This document shows positions 1-9,211 of a stretch of 32,263 nt of DNA, one piece after another. Made by a program: the position numbers and the translations under genes. This DNA comes from Burkholderiales bacterium (lineage in GTDB: Bacteria; Pseudomonadota; Gammaproteobacteria; Burkholderiales; Burkholderiaceae_C): positions 1-32,263 of the forward strand of contig CANHNO010000015.1 in assembly GCA_947462065.1 (NCBI GenBank). Reading direction: 5' to 3'. The notes under the pieces are model-generated. The model was not told where the DNA came from. It was given only the letters and a program-made list of their open reading frames with translations, and searched no databases. Within the stretch, counting starts at the first letter, position 1, and each line of letters begins with the position of its first letter.

Positions 1-37
1 CGCGGCCACGGGGGGTTGCCCTCTCTAGAATGAACCG

Positions 38-973
38 ATGCTGGCTCAACGCACCCTGAAATCCCTGACCCGTGCGGTCGGCGTCGGTGTGCACGGTGGG
101 CAGCGGGTCGAAATGACCTTGCGACCTGCACCGCCGGACACCGGGATCGTGTTCAGGCGCGTCGATCTGCCTCAACCGGTGGACATTCCGGTTCGTCCTC
201 AGTCCGTGTGCGATACCCGCATGGCCACCGCGCTCTCACCGGGCGGCGACCCCGGCGCGCCGAAGGTCAATACCGTCGAGCACTTGCTCTCGGCGTGTGC
301 GGGTCTGGGCATCGACAACCTGATTGTCGACATCACCGCGGAAGAGGTGCCCATCCTCGATGGCTCGGCGGCATCGTTTGTGTTTCTGTTGCAAAGCGCC
401 GGCATCGAATTGCAGGATGTACCAAAGCGCTTTCTCCGCCTGCGCAAGCCCGTGGAAGTGCGAGAAGGCGAAGGCCCCAGCTTGAAATGGGCGCGGCTTG
501 AACCCTTCGATGGCTATCGACTGACCTTCGAGATTTCCTTCGATCACCCAGCCGTCAACCAGACCGGCCAGCACGTCGTGTTCGACATGGGTTCGGGCCA
601 GTACAAGCGCGAGATCGCGCGTGCCCGCACCTTCGGCTTCACGAAGGATGTGGAGTTGATGCGCTCGCGCGGTCTGGGCCTGGGCGGCAGCCTCGACAAC
701 GTGGTGGTGGTGGACGATTACAAGGTACTCAATAGCGGCGGATTGCGCTATGGCGACGAGTTCGTCAAGCACAAGATCCTCGACGCGATCGGCGATCTGT
801 ACGTGTTCGGGCACCCGCTGATCGGCGCCTACAGCGCGTTCAAGTCCGGCCATGCACTCAACAGCAAGCTGGTGTTGGCAGTCCTCGCCGATCCAGAGGC
901 GTTCGAGATCGTCACTTTCGCCGATGAATCGAAAGCACCCGCGGGCCTGGCCGAACTGGCGCCGGCGTGGTGA
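38..973 (+). CDS. lpxC: UDP-3-O-acyl-N-acetylglucosamine deacetylase LpxC
   Basis: This enzyme removes the N-acetyl group from UDP-3-O-acyl-GlcNAc, the committed step of lipid A synthesis, in the cytosol. The 311-residue product is close to the family's usual length of about 305. It opens with the typical block [18 protein letters not shown]. The zinc and catalytic residues are visible: E81-H82 in [10 protein letters not shown]245 and D249 in HKILDAIGD, and H272 in SGHALN. The ATG at 38 gives the expected N-terminus, although no strong ribosome-binding site lies in the 37 bases available. In betaproteobacteria lpxC usually ends the mra/fts cell-division cluster, so ftsZ probably lies just outside the window; that is inference. 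A short loop around residues 68-76 (SPGGDPGAP) precedes the zinc motif. Confidence 0.97.
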   Translation: MLAQRTLKSLTRAVGVGVHGGQRVEMTLRPAPPDTGIVFRRVDLPQPVDIPVRPQSVCDTRMATALSPGGDPGAPKVNTVEHLLSACAGLGIDNLIVDITAEEVPILDGSAASFVFLLQSAGIELQDVPKRFLRLRKPVEVREGEGPSLKWARLEPFDGYRLTFEISFDHPAVNQTGQHVVFDMGSGQYKREIARARTFGFTKDVELMRSRGLGLGGSLDNVVVVDDYKVLNSGGLRYGDEFVKHKILDAIGDLYVFGHPLIGAYSAFKSGHALNSKLVLAVLADPEAFEIVTFADESKAPAGLAELAPAW

Positions 974-1023
974 TCGGCCTGTGTTGACTGCGGTACCTCG
1001 CCGCGAACTGAAAGTCTGACGAC

Positions 1024-1230
1024 ATGCTGGTATTCGCTTGGGTGATGGGCTCGATCGTCGCGCTGATGGGTGGCATCAGCTTGGTGTCGTTCGCCATCTA
1101 CATTGGCACCGGCATTGATCTGTGGCTCAAACGCGCTCGGGTGTTCCGGCGGTACGCGTTCGCGGCATTGCTCTTCTGGTTCAATGTCTGGATCTGGGGC
1201 TCCGTGTTGATGATCCTGATCAACTGGTGA
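1024..1230 (+). CDS. Small two-helix membrane protein, function unknown
   Basis: I do not recognise this 68-residue protein as a named family. It has two hydrophobic segments, about residues 3-28 and 45-66, joined by a basic loop (LWLKRARVFRRY), so it is probably an inner-membrane hairpin with the loop in the cytoplasm. It follows lpxC on the same strand after a 50-base gap that shows no clear terminator, so it may share the lpxC transcript. Its stop codon abuts the stop of the convergent esterase gene within the palindrome TGATCA. Coding status rests on the well-formed hydrophobic pattern, the start directly after lpxC and the exact fit against the next gene. It could be a lineage-specific small protein of the cell envelope, but the sequence does not say what it does. 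Confidence 0.7.
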   Translation: MLVFAWVMGSIVALMGGISLVSFAIYIGTGIDLWLKRARVFRRYAFAALLFWFNVWIWGSVLMILINW

Positions 1231-1848
1231 TCAGGCGCAACGGTTTCCCAGCCCCAAAAAGTCGCGCATCGCGGTAAACGACGCCTCAAAGTCGCTCAAC
1301 GCGTGGTCGTTTCCCTCGAGTACTTGCATCGGGCAGCCGGCATAGCGTGCTGCCATGTCTCTCCAGTCCAGCACTTCGTCTCCCTTCGCGATGACCGCGA
1401 AGTAGCGGTGTGGTTGGGTGATCGCTGATGGCCTCATGTCGCGCAGGTCGGCGATGTATTCAGGTCGAAAGAAGAATCGTTCGTCGCTGTGCCAGGCGGT
1501 GGTCTCCCCGATGCGGTCGGCCAGGTCGCGATCGGGGTACACCGCGGGATTCAGCACCACGACGCGCACAGCATGCGCCCAGCGCTCAGCCAGTACCGTC
1601 GCGTAGAAGCCGCCCAGCGAACTGCCGACCACAGCAGTCCGCGCTAACGGCCATTCGGCCGTGCCTTGTGCCAGAAGCGCGATCGCGTCACGCGGGGATG
1701 GCGGCAGTTGCGGGCACCACCAGTGGATGTCAGGCCGGTGCGCATGCACCCAGTCGCGGCACTGCCGGGCCTTGGTCGACTGCGGTGAAGAGCGAAAGCC
1801 GTGCAGATACAACAGATGTGAGACGGGCTGCGCTCCGTCTGCGGACAT
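1231..1848 (-). CDS. YqiA/YcfP-family alpha/beta-hydrolase (putative esterase)
   Basis: The 205-residue product has the marks of the UPF0227/YqiA alpha/beta-hydrolase group. These are an N-terminal LLYLHGFRSSPQSTKA block (oxyanion region), a nucleophile elbow GSSLGGFYA with the likely catalytic serine, and a late GNDHALSDF block with the likely catalytic histidine. E. coli YqiA hydrolyses short acyl esters in vitro; the natural substrate is unknown. The gene starts 3 bases after the stop of mpl on the same strand, so the two are almost certainly co-transcribed and perhaps translationally coupled. No signal peptide is evident, so a cytosolic location is inferred. The 3' end meets the forward 68-residue gene with no spacer. 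Confidence 0.88.
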   Translation of the reverse strand: MSADGAQPVSHLLYLHGFRSSPQSTKARQCRDWVHAHRPDIHWWCPQLPPSPRDAIALLAQGTAEWPLARTAVVGSSLGGFYATVLAERWAHAVRVVVLNPAVYPDRDLADRIGETTAWHSDERFFFRPEYIADLRDMRPSAITQPHRYFAVIAKGDEVLDWRDMAARYAGCPMQVLEGNDHALSDFEASFTAMRDFLGLGNRCA

Positions 1849-1851
1849 GGC

Positions 1852-3246
1852 TCAGCCCTTGGCCGCCAGCGCCTTCAACAGCAGCTCGTGCACGCCACCA
1901 AAGCCGCCGTTGCTCATGCATAGCACGTGATCACCCGGCTTCGCTGCTTTCGTGACCTGCGCTACCAGCGTGTCGATCCGGTCACTGACCGAGGCCAGCT
2001 TGCCAAGCGGCGCCAGAGCCTGTGCTGCATCCCAGTCGAGGCCGCCACTGTGGCAAAAGGACAGATCGGCCTCTTCCAGCGCCCAGGGCAGTTGCGCTTT
2101 CATCGTGCCCTGCTTCATGGTGTTGGACCGTGGCTCGAACACCGCGAGGATGCGTGGCCGTGTCTGGGTGGCCGGGTCCCAGCGTGCGTCGATCTGCCTG
2201 CGCAGGCCGTTGATCGTGGTGCGCATGGCAGTGGGGTGATGGGCGAAATCGTCATAGACGCTGACACCGGCCGCGCTGCCACGCAGCTCCAGCCGGCGGC
2301 GCACGTTCTCGAAGCTCGACAGGGCTTGTGCCGCCACCTCCGCGGGTACGCCGAGGTGATCGGCTGCGGCGATGGCCGCCAGCGCGTTCAACTGATTGTG
2401 TTCACCGGCCAGCGCCCACTCGATGTGCGCAAGCCGCATGCTGCCGCGCAGCACATCAAACGCATGTGGCTCGCCGCGGGCGCGCCACTCGCCGGGCGTT
2501 TCCTTGCGCGCGCCGAAGCGCACCACTTCGCTCCAGCAACCGACGCCAAGCACCCGCTGCAGGGCCTCGTCGCGCGCATTGACCACCAGCCGCCCTTGCG
2601 AGGGCACCGTGCGCACCAGATGGTGGAACTGCCGTTCGATGGCCGCCAGGTTGTCGAAGATATCCGCGTGGTCGAACTCCAGGTTGTTCAGCACCGCGGT
2701 ACGGGCGCGGTAATGGACGAACTTGCTGCGCTTGTCGAAGAAGGCGGTGTCGTACTCATCGGCCTCGATGACAAAAGGTGCGTTCGGGCTCTTTGATCCC
2801 AGTCGAGCGGACACGCCGAAATTGAGCGGCACCCCGCCGACCAGGAAGCCGGGCTCCAGCCCTGCTTTTTCCAGAATCCAGGACAGCATCGCGGTGGTGG
2901 TCGTCTTGCCGTGGGTGCCAGCCACTGCCAACACATGGCGGCCCTGCAGCACCTGTTCGGCCAGCCACTGCGGACCACTGCTGTAGGGCGCTCCGGCATC
3001 AAGCACCGCTTCCATCAACGGGTTGCCGCGCGTCACCACATTGCCCACGACGAACACATCGGGACGCAGCGCCAGCTGATCGGCGCCGTAGCCTTCCATC
3101 AGCTCGATGCCGAGCGCGCGCAACTGATCACTCATCGGCGGGTAGACGCCGCTGTCGCAGCCCGTCACCCGATGTCCGGTCTCGCGCGCCAGGGCCGCGA
3201 GCCCTCCCATGAAGGTGCCGCAGATGCCCAGGATGTGGATGTGCAT
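1852..3246 (-). CDS. mpl: UDP-N-acetylmuramate:L-Ala-gamma-D-Glu-meso-DAP ligase Mpl
   Basis: Mpl joins the tripeptide L-Ala-D-Glu-meso-DAP, recovered from turned-over peptidoglycan, back onto UDP-MurNAc using ATP, in the cytosol. The 464-residue length is typical. The order is an N-terminal Rossmann-like Mur domain (MHIHILGICGTFMGGLA), the ATP loop AGTHGKTTTT at about residues 109-118, the central ligase domain with EADEYDTAFFDKRSKF and NLEFDHADIF, and the C-terminal domain with YDDFAHHPTAM and FEPRSNTMKQG. EADEYDTAFFDKRSKF and the FEPRSNTMK block favour Mpl over MurC. The gene lies between hemL (75-base gap upstream) and the esterase (3-base gap downstream), apparently in one transcript. 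Confidence 0.96.
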   Translation of the reverse strand: MHIHILGICGTFMGGLAALARETGHRVTGCDSGVYPPMSDQLRALGIELMEGYGADQLALRPDVFVVGNVVTRGNPLMEAVLDAGAPYSSGPQWLAEQVLQGRHVLAVAGTHGKTTTTAMLSWILEKAGLEPGFLVGGVPLNFGVSARLGSKSPNAPFVIEADEYDTAFFDKRSKFVHYRARTAVLNNLEFDHADIFDNLAAIERQFHHLVRTVPSQGRLVVNARDEALQRVLGVGCWSEVVRFGARKETPGEWRARGEPHAFDVLRGSMRLAHIEWALAGEHNQLNALAAIAAADHLGVPAEVAAQALSSFENVRRRLELRGSAAGVSVYDDFAHHPTAMRTTINGLRRQIDARWDPATQTRPRILAVFEPRSNTMKQGTMKAQLPWALEEADLSFCHSGGLDWDAAQALAPLGKLASVSDRIDTLVAQVTKAAKPGDHVLCMSNGGFGGVHELLLKALAAKG

Positions 3247-3321
3247 GGAGTCGCGATACTCAGTGGGTCAATGCCGGATTCGTCGGCACCGAGCGCCGGC
3301 CGCAGCAACGTGCTGTCGGTG

Positions 3322-4614
<1,293 letters not shown>

Positions 4615-4662
4615 GGTGATTGGGGGGCAGGTAGGGCAAGACTGCGGTTGTCAGTCGATGTC

Positions 4663-5601
4663 TCAGTGAATGTGACGAGGGCCAGATGCGTCGGGCGTCA
4701 GGTTGTCGCCGTCGGCACCGTCCTCTTCTTCGCCGGGCGCCAGCGCCCAGAAGAAACGGTCGGGCACGACATTGCCCATGCCCGGGCGGAAGCCCGCGTC
4801 GAGCGCTTGGTCCAGGAACGCCAGCGATTCGCCGACAGCGGTGTGCAACTCGCTGCCCGAAGCCAGCAGTGCTGCGAGCGCGGCCGACAGCGTGTCGCCG
4901 GCTGCGATGAAGCTGGCGTCGAAGCGCTCGAACTTTTCGCCGGTCAGCGCGCCCTGAGGTGAGGCCAGAACATTGTCTAGGTGTTGGTCGGCGCTCTTGC
5001 CACTGGTGACCAACACGCTGGTGACCAGCACGAAATTGGCGCCATGCTCAGCCGCTGCCACTGCCAGTTCGCGGGGCGAGGTGGGACGGTCGGCGTCCCA
5101 GTCGGGCAGCAGGAAGTCGGTCAGCGTCTGGTGGCTGCCGATCAGCACCTCGGTCTGCGGCAACACCAGTTCGCGAAACGCATCGAGGTAGGCCTGCTGC
5201 TGGTCTTCCTCGAGCCACGACAGGTTCGGCATGTAGGCGACCAATGGCACGTCCGGGTAATCCGACAGGATCTCTGCCACTGCGCCGACGGCCTCGGCCG
5301 AACCGAGGAAGCCGACCTTCCATGCGGCGATCGTGATGTCCTCGAGCACATTGCGCGCCTGTTCAGCGACCACGTCCGGGTCGATCGGGTGGTGATCGAA
5401 CACTTCCGCCGTGTCTCGCAACAAGATCGAGGTGATGATCGGCAGCGCATGGGCGCCCATGGCGGCAATCGTGGCAACGTCCCCGCTGACGCCGCCGGCA
5501 CCTGTCGCATCCGACGCATTGAAGCTCATCACGCAGGCCGGCGACGGCGCCTCCTGAACCTCATCGGTGGGGTCGGCTGTCGCCTGGGGTTGTGCGGTCA
5601 T
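4663..5601 (-). CDS. thiD: ThiD-like kinase with degraded active-site motifs
   Basis: By position (upstream of hemL, divergent from rubredoxin and pilG) and by the blocks FNASDATGAGGVSGDVATIAAMGAHALP and GFRPGMGNVVPDRFFWA, this is the Burkholderiales ThiD, related to the kinase that phosphorylates hydroxymethylpyrimidine and its phosphate in thiamine synthesis. Several signature positions differ from active ThiD. The usual DPV stretch reads VAYMPN (121-126). The TPN-type nucleotide and metal block reads LIGSH (153-157). The GxGC loop with the catalytic cysteine reads IAAGDTLSAA (232-240), with Asp where Cys is expected. The protein may have changed substrate or lost activity. The ATG at 5601 gives 312 residues and starts just before the conserved region; the track's start at 5694 adds an Arg/Ser-rich leader that looks non-coding. 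The C-terminal tail is acidic. Confidence 0.8.
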   Translation of the reverse strand: MTAQPQATADPTDEVQEAPSPACVMSFNASDATGAGGVSGDVATIAAMGAHALPIITSILLRDTAEVFDHHPIDPDVVAEQARNVLEDITIAAWKVGFLGSAEAVGAVAEILSDYPDVPLVAYMPNLSWLEEDQQQAYLDAFRELVLPQTEVLIGSHQTLTDFLLPDWDADRPTSPRELAVAAAEHGANFVLVTSVLVTSGKSADQHLDNVLASPQGALTGEKFERFDASFIAAGDTLSAALAALLASGSELHTAVGESLAFLDQALDAGFRPGMGNVVPDRFFWALAPGEEEDGADGDNLTPDASGPRHIH

Positions 5602-5717
5602 GGCGGAAGACTCGGGTGAGGATGGGAGGTCGCGCCTGCTGGGCTGTGACCAATGACGAGCTCGAAAGGATGGTGTCTCAGAACAACGCGTCACCGATGC
5701 ACACGCGGCGTCGCTAG

Positions 5718-5737
5718 AATGAATTTCATTGTAATGA
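5718..5737. promoter_or_regulatory. Alternating AATGA/TCATT dyad, candidate operator
   Basis: The divergent region between the thiD-like gene and rubredoxin holds an AT-rich stretch in GC-rich surroundings. It contains a perfect 13-base dyad, AATGAA-T-TTCATT (5718-5730), immediately extended by a second overlapping one, TCATT-GT-AATGA (5726-5737). A -10-like TAGAAT (5715-5720, forward) and TACAAT (5728-5733, reverse) overlap it, although neither has a good -35. The layout suits a two-way promoter with a bound regulator. It faintly recalls Fur-type repeats but does not match the Fur consensus well, so no regulator is assigned. Confidence 0.4.
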
Positions 5738-5753
5738 CCCGCCCAAGGCCACC

Positions 5754-5927
5754 GTGACCGACCCCCGAACCTGGATGTGCCTGATTTGCGGCTGGATTTA
5801 CGACGAAGCGACAGGCGACCCGGAACACGACATCGCGCCTGGCACCCGCTGGGAAGACGTTCCGATGAACTGGACCTGCCCCGAATGCGGCGCGCGAAAA
5901 GAAGACTTTGAGATGGTGCAGATCTGA
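5754..5927 (+). CDS. Rubredoxin
   Basis: This is a 57-residue rubredoxin, too short for the ORF track. It is a small cytosolic electron carrier with one iron held by four cysteines. Both CxxCG knuckles are present, CLICG (residues 9-13) and CPECG (42-46). The aromatic and turn residues GWIYDEATGDPEHDIAPGTRWEDVP and the tail ARKEDFEMVQI are typical. The GTG at 5754 is the natural start, with AAGG about 6 bases upstream. The upstream ATG at 5733 is out of frame and quickly stopped, and starting at the internal Met would remove conserved residues. A rubredoxin directly ahead of pilG is a recurring arrangement in betaproteobacteria. Its redox partner is not encoded in the window. Confidence 0.95.
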   Translation: MTDPRTWMCLICGWIYDEATGDPEHDIAPGTRWEDVPMNWTCPECGARKEDFEMVQI

Positions 5928-5963
5928 CCGATAACCCGACAGGCGGGGTACGTTTGTGCCCTG

Positions 5964-6395
5964 ATGAGGAGCATGTCAGTGGACAGTGACATCGGGGCGA
6001 TTGCGCCCAGGACCAGGGTGCTGGTCATCGACGACAGCAACACCATCCGCCGCAGCGCGGAAATTTTTCTCAAGCAGGGTGGCTACGACGTCTACTTGGC
6101 GGAAGACGGCTTCGACGCGCTGTCCAAGGTCAATGACCACGCGCCTGCACTGATCTTCTGCGACATCCTGATGCCGCGGCTCGACGGCTACCAGACCTGC
6201 GCCATCATCAAGCGGAACAGCCGCTATGCCGATTTGCCGGTGATCATGCTGTCTTCGAAGGATGGCCTGTTCGACAAGGCGCGTGGCCGAATGGTCGGCT
6301 CCCAGGATTACCTGACCAAGCCGTTCACCAAGGACCAGTTGCTGGAAGCCGTCCGACTGCACTTGAAGGAAGACGCGGCGGTAGCACCCAACTGA
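5964..6395 (+). CDS. pilG: Twitching-motility response regulator PilG
   Basis: PilG is a single-domain CheY-like receiver. It is phosphorylated by the ChpA kinase and in Pseudomonas promotes pilus extension and cAMP signalling. The receiver is complete: acidic pair in VLVIDDSNTIRR, phospho-accepting D67 in FCDILMPRLDG, a serine in IMLSSKDG, and the lysine in LTKPFTKDQ. At 143 residues the protein has a slightly longer N-terminus than PilH. Three starts compete: ATG 5964, ATG 5973 and GTG 5979. The AGGAG at 5967-5971 is well placed only for the GTG at 5979, which would give 138 residues, so the first codons are uncertain. The rubredoxin gene lies 36 bases upstream and pilH follows, making this the head of the chp series. 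Confidence 0.95.
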   Translation: MRSMSVDSDIGAIAPRTRVLVIDDSNTIRRSAEIFLKQGGYDVYLAEDGFDALSKVNDHAPALIFCDILMPRLDGYQTCAIIKRNSRYADLPVIMLSSKDGLFDKARGRMVGSQDYLTKPFTKDQLLEAVRLHLKEDAAVAPN

Positions 6396-6476
6396 CGCTT
6401 TTTGTCATTGTTTTCGCGGCGCACGGCTTGCTTCTTGTCGAGGCTGGGCACTGAAATCGACTCCCGAGGACAAGAA

Positions 6477-6842
6477 ATGGCAATCAAGAACATTCTGTTG
6501 GTCGACGACTCGAAGACAGAACTCTATTTCGTGTCGGATCTGCTGAAGAAGCTGGGCTATGCAGTGCGCACCGCCGAGAACGGCGAAGAAGCGATGCGCC
6601 GCCTGGAAGAGCAAACGCCCGATCTGATCCTGATGGACGTCGTCATGCCGGGCCAGAACGGGTTTCAATTGACTCGCTCCATCACCCGTGACCCCCGTTT
6701 TTCCCGTGTGCCGGTCATCATGTGCACCAGCAAGAATCAGGAAACCGACAAGGTCTGGGGCATCCGCCAGGGGGCTCGTGATTACATCGTCAAGCCAGTG
6801 AATGCCGAGGAATTGACGGCAAAGATTCGTGCATTCGGCTGA
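6477..6842 (+). CDS. pilH: Twitching-motility response regulator PilH
   Basis: PilH is the second CheY-like receiver of the Chp system. In Pseudomonas it opposes PilG by favouring pilus retraction or acting as a phosphate sink. The 121-residue protein starts MAIKNILLVDDSKTEL. The phospho-accepting residue is D54 in LILMDVVMPGQNGF, with a threonine in IMCTSKNQ and the lysine in YIVKPVNAEE. The ATG at 6477 was chosen over the track's start at 6402. GAGGA sits 6 bases upstream, and the 25 extra residues in the longer ORF are unlike the family. pilG ends 81 bases upstream and pilI begins 87 bases downstream. Confidence 0.95.
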   Translation: MAIKNILLVDDSKTELYFVSDLLKKLGYAVRTAENGEEAMRRLEEQTPDLILMDVVMPGQNGFQLTRSITRDPRFSRVPVIMCTSKNQETDKVWGIRQGARDYIVKPVNAEELTAKIRAFG

Positions 6843-6929
6843 AGGCGGCGTCGTGATTCTGCTCTTTGATCTACCGGCTGCTGAGTTGTCGCCGGCCTGA
6901 AGCCCCGCGACGAGCCGAGCCCACCTCCA

Positions 6930-7454
6930 ATGGCCGACAAGGAAGCACTGCGCGCTCTGCAAAATCGCCTTGCGCAGCGACTGCAAGAGGCGCGCTCGAC
7001 GGTGCGCGGCCGGGCTTGGCTGGCGGTCGAATGTGGCGGGCGCGGTTTTCTGTTCCCGCTTCAGGAGGCCGGTGAAATCTTCTCGATGTCGCCGATTGCA
7101 GAGGTCTCGCATGCGCAGCCCTGGTTCCTTGGCGTGACCAATCTGCGTGGTCAGTTGCATGGCGTGATCAGCTTGGCCGGTTTCCTGGGTGTCTCATCCC
7201 TCGCCGACAGCCGCGATCAGGCCATGCTGGTGGGTTTCAACGCATCACTCGACGTCAATGCAACGCTGCTGGTGGATCGCTTGGCGGGATTGCGTGGTGA
7301 AGACCAGTTGTCGGTCGAGTTGGATGCGCTGCCGGCGACTGCGGCGCCATCGTTCGCGGGTCCGCGCTGGTTCGATGCCGAGGGTCGAGCGTGGCAGGAA
7401 ATCAGTCTCTCCCGCCTGGTCAGGCATCCGGCTTTCCTGAAGATCGTTCGATGA
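6930..7454 (+). CDS. pilI: CheW-like adaptor PilI
   Basis: PilI links the PilJ receptor to the ChpA kinase. The 174-residue product is a CheW domain: an N-terminal helix rich in Gln and Arg (ALQNRLAQRLQEARS), the start of the beta barrel in WLAVECGGRGFLFPLQEAGEIF, the hallmark PWFLGVTNLRGQLHGVISLAGFLG, and the closing block WQEISLSRLVRHPAFLKIV. It lies 87 bases after pilH. That gap holds a weak CCGGC/GCCGG hairpin with no T-run, so I do not call a terminator. The ribosome-binding site ahead of the ATG at 6930 is poor. The order pilG-H-I-J-chpA matches other betaproteobacteria and supports the assignment. Confidence 0.93.
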   Translation: MADKEALRALQNRLAQRLQEARSTVRGRAWLAVECGGRGFLFPLQEAGEIFSMSPIAEVSHAQPWFLGVTNLRGQLHGVISLAGFLGVSSLADSRDQAMLVGFNASLDVNATLLVDRLAGLRGEDQLSVELDALPATAAPSFAGPRWFDAEGRAWQEISLSRLVRHPAFLKIVR

Positions 7455-7575
7455 AGATGCCGATCGGTACCCTGCCGCGCCGGTGTGACGGATTCAACGA
7501 ACTGGAGGCAAGAAGGCCTTGATATCGGTGGGTGGAGTGGCTCACTCATCACCAAAATCGCTGAGCGAGGGTTCC

Positions 7576-9165
7576 ATGGCTTTCCTGGACAAACCGAAGA
7601 AATCCGAGCCGGGGCGCGAGCGTGAAGCGTCCGACACCCGATTCTCCGACGCGCAGGCACCCGCGTCGATGGAGGGCAATCACATGGTTGACAAGCGGTC
7701 GCCACTGGAGATCAACATGGACATGGAACGCACCGTGGTACTCGAGGGCATTGGCGGTCGCGGCGTGCGCGAATTCGATCCGTCCATCATTTCCGAATCC
7801 GTCCCTTCGGGCATGGCCGACTTTGCCGAATCACGGTCACAAACGGTGCCAGCCGCTTCGGCCGGCAGCGCCTCCGGTGTCCCGCTGATCGCGAATCGAC
7901 CCGTCGAGCAGCAGCAGAAGTGGCTCAGCGCCCTGACCTGGATCGGCATGCTCGGTGTACTGGCGGTCGTGGTGCTGTCGTTCGCGTCGGGCGAGAGTTC
8001 GCCCTCGCATCAAGGCGTCGCAGGGCTGTTGCTGTTGGCCGCGTTGGCGATGTTTGCCGGAATCTTCGGGCAGCGCAAACTGTTCACTGTCGAGCAGGCG
8101 CAGCGTGCGCAGCAGATGGAGCAGCAGCGTCTTGACGCCGAACGCCTGCAAAGAGAGGCCAAGCGCGTCAACGATGCCAATCAGGCGGCTATCCTGCGCC
8201 TGATGAACGAGTTGCAAAGCGTCGCCGAAGGCGACTTGACTCAGCAGGCCACGGTCACCGAAGACATCACCGGCGCCATCGCCGACTCAGTGAACTACAC
8301 AGTGGAAGAGCTGCGAACGCTGGTGGCTCAGGTCCAGGGCACCGTGAGTCGGGTGACTGAAACCACTCAACTGGTCGACGCGACGTCAACGGAGCTGATG
8401 GCGGCGTCCAGCGAGCAACTGCGAGAGATCCGCGACACCGGTGAGTCGGTGTTGCAGATGGCTGGCCGCATCAACGAGGTGTCGGCGCAGGCGCAGCAGA
8501 CCGCACAAGTAGCCCGCCAGTCGCTGACAGCCACAGAATCAGGCCTGAAAGCGGTGCAGGACACCATCGGTGGCATGAATACCATCCGCGACCAGATCCA
8601 GGAGACCTCCAAGCGCATCAAGCGACTCGGTGAGTCGTCGCAGGAGATCGGCGAGATCACCGAACTGATCTCTGACATCACCGAGCAGACCAACGTGCTG
8701 GCGCTGAACGCCGCCATCCAGGCTGCGTCTGCAGGTGAAGCCGGGCGCGGATTCTCGGTGGTGGCAGAAGAGGTGCAGCGTCTGGCCGAACGCTCGGCCG
8801 ATGCGACACGGCAGATTGCGGCGCTGGTGAAGGCCATTCAGACCGACACATTGGATGCGGTGGCCGCCATGGAGCGCTCTACGCAGGGCGTGGTTGAAGG
8901 GGCCCGGCTGACTGACGCCGCAGGCAACGCGCTGGGGGACATCGACCGCGTTTCGCACCAGCTCTCCGAGCTGATCACAGACATTTCCAGCCGTGCACTC
9001 GGTGAAGCGCAGTCGGCCAATGTGGTGGCAGCCAACATCCAGCACATCTTCGCAGTGACAGAGCAAACCGGCGAGGGAACGCGTTCGACTGCCCAGATGG
9101 TGCGCGAGCTGTCGCACACCGCCGACGAACTGAAGCAATCGGTGGCGCGGTTCAAGATCGTCTGA
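7576..9165 (+). CDS. pilJ: Chp-system chemoreceptor PilJ lacking a periplasmic sensor domain
   Basis: PilJ is the methyl-accepting receptor that feeds surface or pilus signals to ChpA. The 529-residue product has a cytoplasmic, probably disordered N-terminus of about 115 residues (with [14 protein letters not shown]), TM1 at about 116-138, a loop of only about ten residues ([10 protein letters not shown]), and TM2 at about 148-167. A coiled-coil/HAMP-like stretch follows ([36 protein letters not shown]). The conserved signalling tip is [43 protein letters not shown]. Classical PilJ (about 680 residues in Pseudomonas) has a large periplasmic PilJ domain between the membrane helices, and it is absent here. 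The ATG at 7576 has GCGAGGG 4 bases upstream; a TTG at 7519 with GGAGG upstream is an alternative that adds 19 residues. Confidence 0.92.
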   Translation: MAFLDKPKKSEPGREREASDTRFSDAQAPASMEGNHMVDKRSPLEINMDMERTVVLEGIGGRGVREFDPSIISESVPSGMADFAESRSQTVPAASAGSASGVPLIANRPVEQQQKWLSALTWIGMLGVLAVVVLSFASGESSPSHQGVAGLLLLAALAMFAGIFGQRKLFTVEQAQRAQQMEQQRLDAERLQREAKRVNDANQAAILRLMNELQSVAEGDLTQQATVTEDITGAIADSVNYTVEELRTLVAQVQGTVSRVTETTQLVDATSTELMAASSEQLREIRDTGESVLQMAGRINEVSAQAQQTAQVARQSLTATESGLKAVQDTIGGMNTIRDQIQETSKRIKRLGESSQEIGEITELISDITEQTNVLALNAAIQAASAGEAGRGFSVVAEEVQRLAERSADATRQIAALVKAIQTDTLDAVAAMERSTQGVVEGARLTDAAGNALGDIDRVSHQLSELITDISSRALGEAQSANVVAANIQHIFAVTEQTGEGTRSTAQMVRELSHTADELKQSVARFKIV

Positions 9166-9211
9166 CCGCCTTCAAATTCGCCCCGCTGCCCCACCAGAAT
9201 CAAGGCATCGC

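Noticed and set aside
26-31. TAGAAT as a -10 element for lpxC
   Set aside because: It lies only six bases before the ATG at 38 and has no -35 in the short sequence available; a promoter here would make a leaderless message.
1927-2796. Forward 289-residue ORF over mpl
   Set aside because: It is a shadow of the mpl coding strand, which has all ligase motifs in order.
6874-6895. CCGGC...GCCGG hairpin between pilH and pilI
   Set aside because: The five-base stem has a 12-base loop and no T-tract, and the genes on both sides belong to one functional operon.
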